Positions 19,853-31,200 of a stretch of DNA of 64,000 nucleotides are shown here, one piece after another. The first letter of the stretch is position 1; each line of letters opens with the position of its first letter. The notes below the pieces were generated by a model. That model made no database searches. It saw nothing but the letters and a program-made list of their open reading frames with translations, and had not been told where the DNA came from. Where the stretch lies: NCBI RefSeq assembly GCF_017305435.1, contig NZ_JAFKIP010000008.1, positions 62,001 through 126,000 of the forward strand, in the 5' to 3' direction. The position numbers and the translations under genes were made by a program. Source of the stretch: Microbacterium sp. (GTDB lineage Bacteria > Actinomycetota > Actinomycetes > Actinomycetales > Microbacteriaceae).

Positions 19853-22203
19853 TTTCGGCGCGAGACTTCTCCGCCGCGGCGATCGTGGCGACAGACGGTG
19901 CGGATCACACCGCGACGTTCGGGGCGCAGTCGGTCGCCGGTGCCGGCGGGGGCAAGGTGTCGGTCGCGGGGTCGTTCGCGATGGTGATCCTGAACCACAC
20001 GACCCGCGCCGCGATCGACGGGACGGTCGCGCTCGGCGGAGGCGACGGCACGCTGACCGCGGCATCCGACACCTCATCGACCGTGAAGGCGCTGCCGGCC
20101 GGGGCCGGCGTCACCTCGACCGGCGACCTCGGGTTCGGCGCTTCCGTCGCCCTCAACCTGATCACCGACAAGACGTCCGCGGAGCTCGGCGATGCCGGCA
20201 CGCTCATCGGGGCGCGGAACCTCACGCTCGCCGCGACGGCGGCGGATGCCGCGACCACGGAAGGCCGCATGGGCGCGGCCGGCGGCAAGGTCGCGTTGAC
20301 CCCCGCGGTCGCGGTCACGCTCTCGAATGTGACGACCCGCACGCGGATCGGCACCGGAGCGTTGAGCCTCACCGGGGCTCTCGCGGCAACGGCGACGCAG
20401 AAGGCCTCGGCGACGACCGCCGCGACCGCGGGGGCCTACGGGGCGACCTCGGCCGGCATCGGCGTCGCTCTCGCGCTGACGATCGCGAATCACACGGTCA
20501 CGACGGAGCTCGCCCGTTCGGTGTCGGGTGCGTCGGTCTCCCTGGCCGCGTCGAGCGTCTCGGGATCCTCCTCGACGGCTGCCGCGTCGGCGGCAGGCGC
20601 TCCCGAGGAGACCGGCAGCGGCGCGGGATCCGGCACGTCCGCAGTCACGAGCCAGGTCGAGGGTGAGCGCGCCCACGCCGGAGCCACGTCGGCCGCGCAC
20701 GGCGGCGACGGTGCCGGCAGCGCGACGACCCCCGAGCCGGAGTCGTCTTCGGGCAAGGTCAACGTCGCCGCGGCGGTCGCGATCACTCTCGCAACTGTGC
20801 GGGCCGAGACGGTCCTCGCGGCGGGCATCGCCGTCACGGCGACCGGCACCGTGTCGCTGGCATCCGGGGCGAACACGGATGCCGCGACCTCAGCCAACGG
20901 CGCGGCTTCGCAGGGTTCCGACGCGACGATCGGCGCGGCCGTTGCCATCACACTCGCGAACGTCACGAACCGCGCCGTCGTCCCCGCCACCGTCACGATC
21001 ACGGCGCGCGACTTCTCGGCGGCGGCCGCCGTGGCGACCGACGGCGCGGACCACACCGCCACGTTCGGCGCTCAATCCGTGGCGGGAGCGGGCGGCGGCA
21101 AGGTGTCGGTCGCGGGCTCGTTCGCGATGACGATCGCGAACCACACGACCCGTGCCGCGATCGACGGCACCGTGCAGCTGACCGGCGGTGACGCGACGAT
21201 CGCCGCGGCATCCGACACCTCATCGACGGTGAAGGCCCTGCCCGCGGGCGCGGGCGTCACATCGACCGGGGATCTCGGGTTCGGCGCCTCCGTCGCGCTC
21301 AACCTCATCACGGACAAGGCGTCGGCCGAGATCGGCGACGCCGGCACCCTCACGGGCGCACGGAACCTCACGCTCGCCGCGACGGCGACGGATGCCGCGA
21401 CGACGGAAGCTCGCATGGGCGCGGCCGGCGGCAAGGTCGCGTTGACCCCCGCGGTCGCGGTCACGCTCTCGAATGTGACGACCCGCACGCGGATCGGCAC
21501 CGGAGCGTTGAGCCTCACCGGGGCTCTCGCGGCAACGGCGACGCAGAAGGCCTCGGCGGCCACCGCCGCGACCGCGGGGGCCTACGGGGCGACCTCCGCG
21601 GGCATCGGCGTCGCCCTCGGTCTCACGATCGCGAACCACACGGTCACGTCCGAGCTCGCCCGCAGCGTCGCCGCAGCGGCATCCGCCGCGCTCTCCGCGT
21701 CGAGCATCTCCGCTTCCTCCTCGTCGGCCGCCGCGTCGGCCGCGGGCGCTCCCGAAGAGACGGGCAGCGGCGCGGGATCCGGCCCGTCCGCCGTCACGAG
21801 CCAGGTCGAGGGTGAGCGCACTCATGCCGGAGCGACGTCGGCCGCGCACGGCGGCGACGGTGCGGGCAGTGCCACGACCCCCGAGCCGGAGTCGTCGTCC
21901 GGCAAGCCGCGTCGGGGCTCGTGTCGCTGGCATCCGCGGCGAACACCGATGCGTCCACCTCGGCGAGCGGCGCGGCCTCGCAGGGCAGCGACGCGACGAT
22001 CGGTGCCGCCGTCGCGATCACACTCGCGAACGTCACGAACCGGGCCGTCGTCCCGGCGACCGTCACGATCACGGCGCGCGACTTCTCCGCCGCGGCGACC
22101 GTCGCGACCGAAGGCGCGGATCACACGGCGACGTTCGGGGCGCGGTCGGTCGCCGGTGCCGGTGGGGGCAAGGTATCGGTCGCGGGCTCGTTCGCGATGG
22201 TGA
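19705..22203 (+). CDS. Giant surface protein, middle segment (frame-shifted fragment)
   Basis: This frame continues the repeat series between the two lesions and is in register from about 19694 to 21906 (about 735 residues, two repeat units). The final ~100 codons are out of frame. There is no ribosome site or promoter at the apparent GTG 19705, which is simply the codon for Val in 'VSLAS', so it is not an independent gene. It contains the best-preserved repeats (NVTNRAVVP, GADHTATFGAQSVAGAGGGK, EARMGAAGGKVALTP). Either the gene is broken here or the assembly lost ~80 bp at each end. Confidence 0.55.
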   Translation: MSLASAANTDASTSASGAASQGSDATIGAAVAITLANVTNRAVVPVGVMISARDFSAAAIVATDGADHTATFGAQSVAGAGGGKVSVAGSFAMVILNHTTRAAIDGTVALGGGDGTLTAASDTSSTVKALPAGAGVTSTGDLGFGASVALNLITDKTSAELGDAGTLIGARNLTLAATAADAATTEGRMGAAGGKVALTPAVAVTLSNVTTRTRIGTGALSLTGALAATATQKASATTAATAGAYGATSAGIGVALALTIANHTVTTELARSVSGASVSLAASSVSGSSSTAAASAAGAPEETGSGAGSGTSAVTSQVEGERAHAGATSAAHGGDGAGSATTPEPESSSGKVNVAAAVAITLATVRAETVLAAGIAVTATGTVSLASGANTDAATSANGAASQGSDATIGAAVAITLANVTNRAVVPATVTITARDFSAAAAVATDGADHTATFGAQSVAGAGGGKVSVAGSFAMTIANHTTRAAIDGTVQLTGGDATIAAASDTSSTVKALPAGAGVTSTGDLGFGASVALNLITDKASAEIGDAGTLTGARNLTLAATATDAATTEARMGAAGGKVALTPAVAVTLSNVTTRTRIGTGALSLTGALAATATQKASAATAATAGAYGATSAGIGVALGLTIANHTVTSELARSVAAAASAALSASSISASSSSAAASAAGAPEETGSGAGSGPSAVTSQVEGERTHAGATSAAHGGDGAGSATTPEPESSSGKPRRGSCRWHPRRTPMRPPRRAARPRRAATRRSVPPSRSHSRTSRTGPSSRRPSRSRRATSPPRRPSRPKARITRRRSGRGRSPVPVGARYRSRARSRW
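21906..21921 (+). other. Frame lesion 2: 79 bp missing relative to sister repeats
   Basis: The same repeat position as lesion 1 has only 14 bp (21907-21920) in place of 93, a loss of 79 bp. About 150 bp upstream and the bases downstream (CGTCGGGGCTCGTGTCGCTG) are essentially the same as at lesion 1. The two junctions differ by 3 bp, so both shift the frame in the same direction. Confidence 0.8.
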
Positions 22204-25200
22204 TCCTGAACCACACGACCCGCGCCGGTGTCGACGGCACGGTCGCACTGACCGGCGGCGACGGCACCCTCACCGCGGCATCCGACACCTCATCGACCGT
22301 GAAGGCGCTCCCCGCCGGGGCCGGCGTCACCTCGACCGGCGACCTCGGGTTCGGGGCCTCCGTCGCGCTGAACCTCATCACCGACCGGACGACCGCCGAC
22401 CTCGCCGACGGCGTCGCATTCACCGGCGCGCGAAACCTCACCCTCGCCGCGACGGCAGTGGATGCCGCGACGACCGAGGCGCGGATGGGCGCGGCCGGCG
22501 GCAAGGTCGCGCTGGCCCCGGCCGTCGCGGTGACGCTGTCGAACGTGCGCACGCTCGCGCGCATCGGGGTCGGCGTGGCCGCACTCGCCCTCGCCGGCTC
22601 GCTCACCGCGACCGCGACGCAGAAGGCCGCGCTCGCCACGACGGCGTCGGCCGCCGTCCTCGGGGCGACGGATGCCGCGATCGGCGTCGGCTTCGCCCTG
22701 TCGATCGCTAACCACAGCGTGCTCACCGAACTCGCCCGCAACACGACGGCCGGTCGCGACGTCACCCTGCGGGCGTTCGGGGTCTCGTCGGCATCCGCCT
22801 CGGCGGCGGCCTCGGCGGCCGGAGCGCCCGAGAACGACGAGGACTCCGGAGACGCCGCGAACCCGGGCGGCGCGGGTGGCACGGGCGTGAACCAGCTCGC
22901 CGAGGGCGAGCGGACGCACGCGTCACAGGTCTCCTCCGCGCACGGCGGCGAGGGCGCCGGCGACCAGCAGGCCCCCGAGGCCTCGTCGAGCAGCGGGTCG
23001 GTGAACGTCGCCGCGGCCGTCGGCATCACGATCGCCAGCGTCCGCGCCGAGACGATCGTCACCGCTCCCGTCACGAGCATCGTCGCGGGCGGCACCGTGG
23101 TGTTCGCGGCATCCGCGAACACCGATGCGTCGTCCGCCGCCGACGGATCGGCCGCCGCCGGAGGCGGTGCGAGCGACGCGACGATCGGCGCGGCCGTCGC
23201 GCTCACGCTCGCGAACGTCACGAACCGCGCGACCGTGCCGGCGACCCTCACCGTGACGGCGCACGACCTGGCTGTGTCGGCCACCGTGACGACGGATGGT
23301 GCCGACGTCACGTCGACGTTCGGCGCCGCGGCGATCTCCGGAGCAGGCGGCGGCGGCAAGATCTCCGTCGCGGGGTCGTTCGCGATGACGATCCTGAACC
23401 ACACGACCCGCGCCGGCGTCGACGGCACCGTCGCCCTCACCGGCGGCGACGCGGGCCTCACCGCGGCGTCGAACGTGAAGACGACCGTCACGGCCCTGCC
23501 GCACGGCGACGGCGCCGTCGCGACGGGCGATGCCGGTGTCGGGGCGTCCGTCGCCCTGCACATCATCACCGACCGCACGACGGCCGAGGTCTCCGACGGC
23601 GTGGTGCTCACCGGCGCCCGCGACGTGACCCTCTCGGCCACCGCCGTCGACCTCGCGGTCACCGAGGCGCGGATGGGCGCCAAGGGCGGTGACGTCGCCA
23701 TCTCGCCCGCCGTCGCGCTGACCTTCACGAACATCACGACCCGCACCCGCATCGGCACGGGCCTGCTCGTGACGACGCGCACGGTCTCGATGACGGCGAC
23801 GCAGAAGGCCGCGGCGGACACGACGGCCTCGGCTGCGGCGCTCGGAGCCGCCGACGCCGCGATCGGTGTCGGCTTCGCCCTCACGATCGCGAACCACACC
23901 GTGACCTCGACGCTCGCGCGACGCATCGCCGCCGGTGGAGACGTCATCCTCCGCGCGTTCAGCATCTCGGGGGCGAGCGCCCTCGCGGCCGCGTCGGCGG
24001 CGGGCGCGCCGGAGAACGAGGACTCCGGCGATGCGGCGAACCCCGGCGGCAAGCCGGGAACGGGCGTCGACCAGCTCGCGCAGGGGGAGCGCGACCACGG
24101 CGACCAGGTCGCGACCCAGAACGGCGGCGAAGGATCGGGCACGACGAAGAACCCGGATGCCAAGACGAGCGACGGCCCCGTGAGCGTCGCCGCGGCGATC
24201 GGCATCGTCGTCTCGACGGTCCACGCCGAGACGATCGTCACGGTCGACGTCCCGACGATCGCGGCGACTGGCGCCGTGCGCCTCGAGACGAGCGCCAACA
24301 CCGACGCCCGCACGGGAGCCGACGGCTCGGCGGCGGGCACGGGCGACGCGACGATCGGCGCCGGTGTCGCGCTCACCTTCGCGCACACGATCAACGCGGC
24401 GATCCTGCCCGGCACGGTCGTCGTCACCGCGCACGACGTCGCGCTCTCGTCGATCGTCACGGTCGACGGCGCCGATCACACCGGCACCTTCGGCGCGGCG
24501 GCGTCATCCGGTGCGGCCGGCGGCAACGTCTCGGTCGCGGGATCGGTGGCCATCGCGCTCGTCACGACCGACACCCTCGCGGCGCTCTACGCCACCGTCC
24601 ACCTCACCGGCGGCGACCTCGAGATCACCGCCGCGAGCGACGTCGCCGGCGCCGTCACGGCGCTGCCGGTCGGCGACGGCGCGAGCGGCACCGGTGACGC
24701 CGGCGTCGGCGTCTCGTTCGTCCTCGTGATCGACACGCACCGCACGTCGGCGCTCCTCGTCGACGGCGTGATCGTCACGGGCGCGCGGAACGTCTCCCTG
24801 TCGGCGGACGCCCGCGACGCCGTCACCGCCGAGGCCCGCATGGGCGCGAAGGGCGGCGGTGTCGCCGTCGCGCCCGCGATCTCGATCGTGCTGTCGAACG
24901 TCACGACCCTCGCCCGGATCGGGACCGGCGCCCTCGCCGCGACGGGCGACGTGACGATGCACGCGGCGCAGCATGCGTCGGCGGAGGGCACCGCGACCGC
25001 GGCGGCGATCGCGTCGGACGACGCGGCGATCGGCATCGCCTTCGCTCTGACGATCGCGAACCACACCGTGACGGCCGTGCTCGGCCGGCCCGTGACGGCG
25101 GGCGGCGACCTCACCCTCGAGGCGTTCAGCTGGTCGAACTCGAGCGCCCGCACGACGGCGTCCGCCGCGGGCGCGCCCGAGAACGACAAGGACTCCGGTT

Positions 25201-28200
25201 CGGGCGACCCCGCCACGGAGGGCGGGGCGTCGGGCACGGGCGTCACCGACACCGCCGACACGCAGCGCAGCTTCCTCGACGACACGGCATCCGACAACGG
25301 CGTCGCGGGCTCCGGCGACGCGGAGACCCCGAGTGCTGAGACGAGCGACGGCCCCGTCAACGTCGCCGCGGCGATCGGCATCGTCATCGCGACGGTGCGG
25401 GCGCTCACGATCGTCGAGCCCCAGGTCGCGCTCGTGACAGCCGGTGGCGCCGTGACCCTCGCGTCGTCGCAGAACACGGATGCCGCGTCGGCGGGCGACG
25501 GCTCGTCGTCGCACGGCGGCGACGCCGCCATCGGCGCGGGTGTCGCGATCACCTACGTCGACGTGCAGAACCACAGCCTCGTGCCGGCGACGCTCGCCGT
25601 CCACGCGCACGCGCTCGCCGTGCGGGCCACGCAGACGATCGACGGCGCCGACGACACCTCGACCGTCAGCGCGATCGCCTCCTCCGGCGCGGGCGGAGGC
25701 AAGGTGTCGGTCGCCGGCTCCGTCGCCCTCGGTCTCGTCTGGTTCGACACGCTCGCGGCCGTGCGCGGCGCGGTCGTCCTCACGGGCGGCGACGCGGTGA
25801 TCGCCGCGGGGAGCGCGCTCGCCACGACGGTGAGCGCCCTCGCGACCGGCGGCGGCGTCACGGCGACGGGCGATGCGGGTGTCGGCGTCTCGTTCGCCCT
25901 CGCGCTCGTCACGCACGACACGCACGCGCTCCTCGCCGACCAGATCGCCCTCGTCGGTGCGCGCGACCTGACCCTCGCCGCCGCGGGCGTCAGCAGGACG
26001 GCGGTGCGCGCGCAGATGGGCGCGAAGGGCGGTGACGTCACGGTGACGCCGTCGATCGCGATCATCGTCTCGAACGTCCGCACGACGGCCGTCGTCGGCG
26101 CCCTCGCCTCCGGACCGATCGCGGTGAGCCGCAACGTCACGATCTCGGCGACCCAGACGACCGAGGCGCGCACGACGGCGGATGCCTCGGCGACGGGCGG
26201 CTCCGACGCCGCGATCGGTGTCGCCGTCGCCCTCACGTTCGCCTTCGACACCGTCACGGCCACCACCCGCCGCAACATCGTCGCGGGCGGCTGGGTGTCG
26301 CTCTCGGCGCTGGGCTCATCGCGGAACGGGGCCGACGCGAAGGCATCCGCCGCCGGCGCGCCGGGCGAGGACAGCGCCGATGCCCCGAGTGGCGATGTCG
26401 ACCAGCAGATCGGAAAGCAGCGCACCTACGCCGACTCGACCTCGAAGAACCAGGGCGGCGACGGCGTGCAGAACGGCGCGAGCCCCTCGGCGTCGACGAG
26501 CGACGGGGGCGTCTCCGTCGCCGGGGCCATCGCGCTCGCGCTCACCGAGTTCCACGCCACCGCGACGCTTCCCGACACCCTCTCGATCATCGCGGGCGGG
26601 TTCGTCTGGCTCACCTCGTCCGCCCAGGTCGACAGCCTCACGAAAGCCGACGGCACGGCCCTCGCGAAGGACGACGCGGGTGTCGGCGTCGCCGTCGCGC
26701 TGAGCTTCGCCTTCATCGAGAACCGCGCCGCCGTCGGCGAGGGAGCCCGGGTGTCGGGCAACGGCTTCCGCGCGGCGGCGCTCATGACGACCGTCGGCGC
26801 CGACACGACGCACGACTTCGCCGCCGAGGCGCACGCCGGTGCCGGGTCGAAGGACGTCGGTGTCGCGGGGGCGTTCGCGCTCAACCTCGTCGTCATCGAC
26901 ACCGAGGCCCTCATCCCCTCCACCGCCCGCGTCGACTTCGGCACGGGAGACGTCGAGCTCGCCGCCGAGAACCGCCGCACCGACACCGCGAAGGCGCTCG
27001 CGAAGGCCGAGGCGGGCGGATCGGATGCCGGGGTCGGTGCGTCCGTCGCCCTGAACGTCATCGCGCACGACCTCACCCGCGCCGAGATCGCGGCGGGGGC
27101 GGACGTCGCGGGCGGCGCGAACGTGACGGTGCGCGCCGATCACGCCGACGTCGTGACCAACGAGGTCGCCGCCGGCGCGAAGGGCGGCACCGCGATCGCG
27201 CCCGCCGTGGGCATCAACGTCGTCCTGCCGGTCGTCCTGGCATCCATCGGCACCGCCGGTCCGCGCCCCTTCGTCGCGACCGGCACCGTGCTCGTCCGCG
27301 CGACGCACACCGGCTCGGTGACCGTGTCGGGCGCGGCCGAGGCGACCGGGAGCGACGACGCGGCGGTCGGCGCGATCATCGTCATCAACGTCGTCGACCT
27401 CGCCGTCACGGCGAGCGTCCTGCGGAATGTGACGGCCGGGGCGCTGTGGCTCGTGGCATCCAACGCCCTGCACACGAGTGCGATCGGCGCCGCGAGCGCG
27501 GGCGGCGCCGAGAAGCCGACGGACGGGAGCCAGCCGCAGAACTCGGATCAGCAGGCGCAGCGGCAGCTCGACTCGACACCCGCGACGTCGTCCACGAGCG
27601 CCTCGACCGGTTCACTGCCCTCGGCGAAGTCGAACACCGACAGCGCGAACGGCACTGCGAGCTCGGAAGGCGGCCAGGGCAGCGACACCGTCGGCGTCGC
27701 GGCCGCCGTGACGGTGAACTGGGTCACGATCCGCACGCTCGCGCGCACCGCCGACGGACTCACGATCGACGTCGGCGGCGTCTTCGCGGTGCTCGCCTCG
27801 AACGAAGTGGATGCCACGGCCCGCGCGACGGGGTCGGCCGTGAAGCTCCAGGACGGCAGCAACATCGGCGCCGCCGTCGCGCTGAACGTCGTGAACTCGA
27901 CGAACCGCGGGAGCGTCGGCGCCGCGTCGCGCGTGACGGCGGGTCAGATCGCCGTGACGGGTCTCACGCCGGCGGGCGCCCGCAACGACGTCCAGGGCTG
28001 GGCGATCGCCGCCGCGGGCGGCACGAGCGACACCTCCGTCGCCGGCGCGGTCGTCGTGCAGGTGCTCCTCCTCACGAACGAGGCGATCATCGGCGCAGGG
28101 TCGACGCTGACGGTCACGGGCGGCATCTCGCTGGATGCCTCGAACCCGATGGCCCTCTCGGGCATCGCCGCCTCGGGTGCGATCACGCTCGACGGCAACG

Positions 28201-31200
28201 GAGTGGGCGCCGCGATCGTCGTGCAGTACGTCACATCCACGACACGCGCGGTCATCGAGAGCTCGTTCGCCGCGCCCACCGTGATCATCGCCGGCGGCGC
28301 GGTCATCGGGCGCGCGACGGCGTCGCTCGACCCGCTTGCGGCCCCCGAGATCCCGCTCCTCGGGAGCCTCGGCGACTTCACCGGCGTCGCGGTCGCCGGT
28401 GCGGCCGCGAACGGCGACGCCGCCGTCGGCGGCTCCGTCATCGTCAACGTCGTGAACCGCACGACCGAGGCGGGCCTCGGTGACGCGGCATCCGTCAACG
28501 AGGGCGTCGCGGACGCCGCCCTCGCGGCGGGCGGCGACCTCTCGTTCACGGCGACCGACCAGACGCGCTTCATCGACGTCGCGGGAGCGCTCGGCCTGTC
28601 GACCGGCTCCGCCGGCATCGGCTTCGCGCTCGCGCTGAACGTGCAGAACAAGACCGTTCGCGCGTTCATCGGCCGCGGCGTCACCGCCGACCTCGGCGGC
28701 TCGGTCTGGCTCGTCGCGACGGCGGGGGAGCGATTCACCGAGTTCGCGATCTCGGGGGGTGCGGCCGACGACGTCGGCATCGGCGGATCCTTCGTCGTGC
28801 TCGTGCTGAACCAGGGCGCGTCCGCGCCCGGCACCCGGGCGTACATCGACAGCTCCGCGGCGCAGCCGACCGCGGTGCGGGCGCGCGGAGCGATGACCCT
28901 CTCGGCGACCGATCCGATCACCGTCATGGCGATCGCGGGCGGCGTGGGCGGCGCCGGCACGGCGGGCATCGGGCTCTCGTCGGTGGTGTTCGTGCGCACC
29001 GGCATCGTGGATGCCGGTGTCGGCGAACGCGCCGAGCTGTGGGCCCGCGGCGGCGTCGGCTTCTCGGCGGCCGCGACGCAGAGCGAAGACCTCTGGTTCG
29101 TCGCGATCGGCGGCGGGGTGGGCGGCACGGCGGCCGTCACGGGAGCGGCGACCGTCGGCGTACAGCACAACACGACGCACGCGCACCTGGATCGGGGCGT
29201 CACGCTCGACGGCGTCGCGGCAGGATCGTGGGCGGGTGCGCGACTCGCCGCCTCCGACACGACGACCCTCCGGGGCATCGCCGGCCAGCTCGCGATCGGT
29301 GGCACCGCCGGCGTCGGCATCGGCGCCGACGTCCAGGTCGTCGACAAGTCCACCCGCGCCTGGATCGCGCCCGAGGCCCTCGTCTCGGTCGCCGGAGACG
29401 TGTCGATCACGGCGACGTCGTCCGAGGATGTGACGTCGGTCGCCGCCGGTGCGAGCGTCGGCGGCACGGCGGCGGTCTCGGCCAACGGTGCCGTCTCGGT
29501 GTACACGATCGTGACGCAGGCGGGGGTCGGCGGGCAGTGCGCGGCATCCGTCGCCACCGAATCGGCGTGCGGCGCGGGCCGCGCCGTCGTCGTGGCGGGC
29601 GGCAGCGCCAACATCGCCGCGAACGAGACCCTCTCGATGGACATCGTCTCGGGCTCGGTCGCGGGCTCCGGCACCGCGTCGGTCGGGCTCACCGCTGCCG
29701 TCCCGGTCATCACCAAGACGACGACGGCGTTCATCGGCGACCTGTCGCGGGTGACCGCGCTCGGCTGGGGCGCGGGCGTCGCCGCGGCGGGCGCCATCGG
29801 CATCCAGTACATCGACACGCGCTTCGACCCGCGCAGCGCGATCATCGGCGGCGACACCCTCGAGCTCGGCTATGCGCACGGACTGCGGGACGGTGAGGCG
29901 GTCGTCTACGACACGGGCGGCGGTCAGCCGATCGCGGGGCTCGTCTCGGGCGGCACGTACTACGCGATCGTCGATGCGTCGACGCCGACGCGCGTGCGTC
30001 TCGCGCTGACGCCGGGCGGCGCCGCCGTCGCGCTCGTCGCGCCCGCGCGGCCGGGCGAGTCGCAGCGCATCTTCGCCACCGATCAGGCGACGACCCCCGC
30101 GACCAAGCCCACCGGCGCCGCCTACCTGCCCTACCTTGCGCCGAGCGACATCGATGGGGCGACCGACATCGTCGACCTGCCCTACGACCTCGACGGCGCC
30201 CCGCTCGTGACGGGCGACGCCGTCGTGTACAGCGCAGGCGGCGGCACGCCCGTCGGCGGGCTCGTCGACGGCGGCACGTACTACGTCGTCATGACGGGTC
30301 CGCACAGCTTCCGCCTCGCCGCGACGAAGTGCCAGGCGGCGCCGGCGACCGGCGGATGCCCCGGAGCGGTGCTCCAGACCATCGACCTCACGCCCGCCGC
30401 GGCGACGGGTCGTGGTCACAGCTTCGTGCGGCAGGGCACGCAGCCTCCCGGTGACCCGGCGCGCTCCCTCGGCATCCGCGTGCTGACGCAGGCCCCCGGC
30501 ACGGTCTACGGAGTCGCCGTGGTCGCGAACAACAGCGACGAGATCCTCGCGGTGGGCGCTTCGGTCGCCGTCGCCGCGACGGCCGGCGTCGGCGTCGCGG
30601 GCAATGTCAACGTCGTGACCGCGAACACGGACGCGTTCATCGGACGCGCGGCCCTCGTGAACGCCGACAACGCGGGGGCGGCACCCTGGCAGTCGGTGAC
30701 GGTGGCCGCCGGCGGCCGGTTCCGCCAGCTCATGATCGGCGCCGCGGTCGGCGGCGGTATGGCGGGCGTCGCGGTCAACGCCGCGGTCGACGTCGTGACC
30801 CTGCACACGCGGGCGACGATCGGCGACGGCGCGACCGTGCGGGCGGCCGACAGCGTGGTGCTGAACGCCCAGGGCGCCGAAGACATCACCGCCGTCTCCG
30901 CTTCGGCGGGCGCCGGGGTCGTCGGCGTCGCCGCCGCCGTCGCCGCGATCGTCGTGCACACGCAGGCGCACGCCGTCGTCGGGTCCAACGTCGTGATCGA
31001 CGCAGGCGGCAACGTGCTCGTGCGCGCCGACGACGACACCGCCCTCGCGACCTTCGCGGGCGGCCTCGGAGCCGGGTTCGTCGGGGTCGGCATGGGCGTT
31101 GCCGTCGTGTCGTACACGAAGGACACCCGGGCATCCATCGGCCAGGGCAGCACGGTGGACGCGCGGGCGACGGGGTTCGGCGACCTCACCGGCATCCCGC

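Larger units (their letters stand above)
13775..27506 (+). repeat. Thirteen-copy tandem repeat of 378-396 codons in the giant gene
   Basis: A recurring GAPE(N/E)-like anchor lies at 13775, 14963, 16097, 17237, 18386, 19532, 20596, 21745, 22821, 24003, 25170, 26355 and 27504. The spacing is 1134-1188 bp, except for two intervals of 1064 and 1076 bp. Adding the missing 82 and 79 bp at the lesions restores 1146 and 1155. Each unit reads in order: a Gly/Glu-rich hinge after GAPE, 'VAAAVAITLATVRAET', 'DATIGAAVAITLANVTNRA', 'GAQSVAGAGGGKVSVAGS', 'LPAGAGVTSTGDLGFGASV', 'EARMGAAGGKVALTPAVAV' and 'ATSAGIGVALALTIANH'. Units between about 18.3 and 22.3 kb are nearly identical at DNA level; the outer ones have diverged. 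Confidence 0.9.

Noticed and set aside
19693-21921. Programmed ribosomal frameshifting joining the three parts of the giant gene
   Set aside because: The junctions lack ~80 bp present in sister repeats, including whole beta strands. There is no slippery heptamer, so deletion or assembly loss explains them better.
13775-27506. CRISPR-like array
   Set aside because: Repeats are over 1 kb, in frame and coding; no short repeat-spacer pattern or cas genes.
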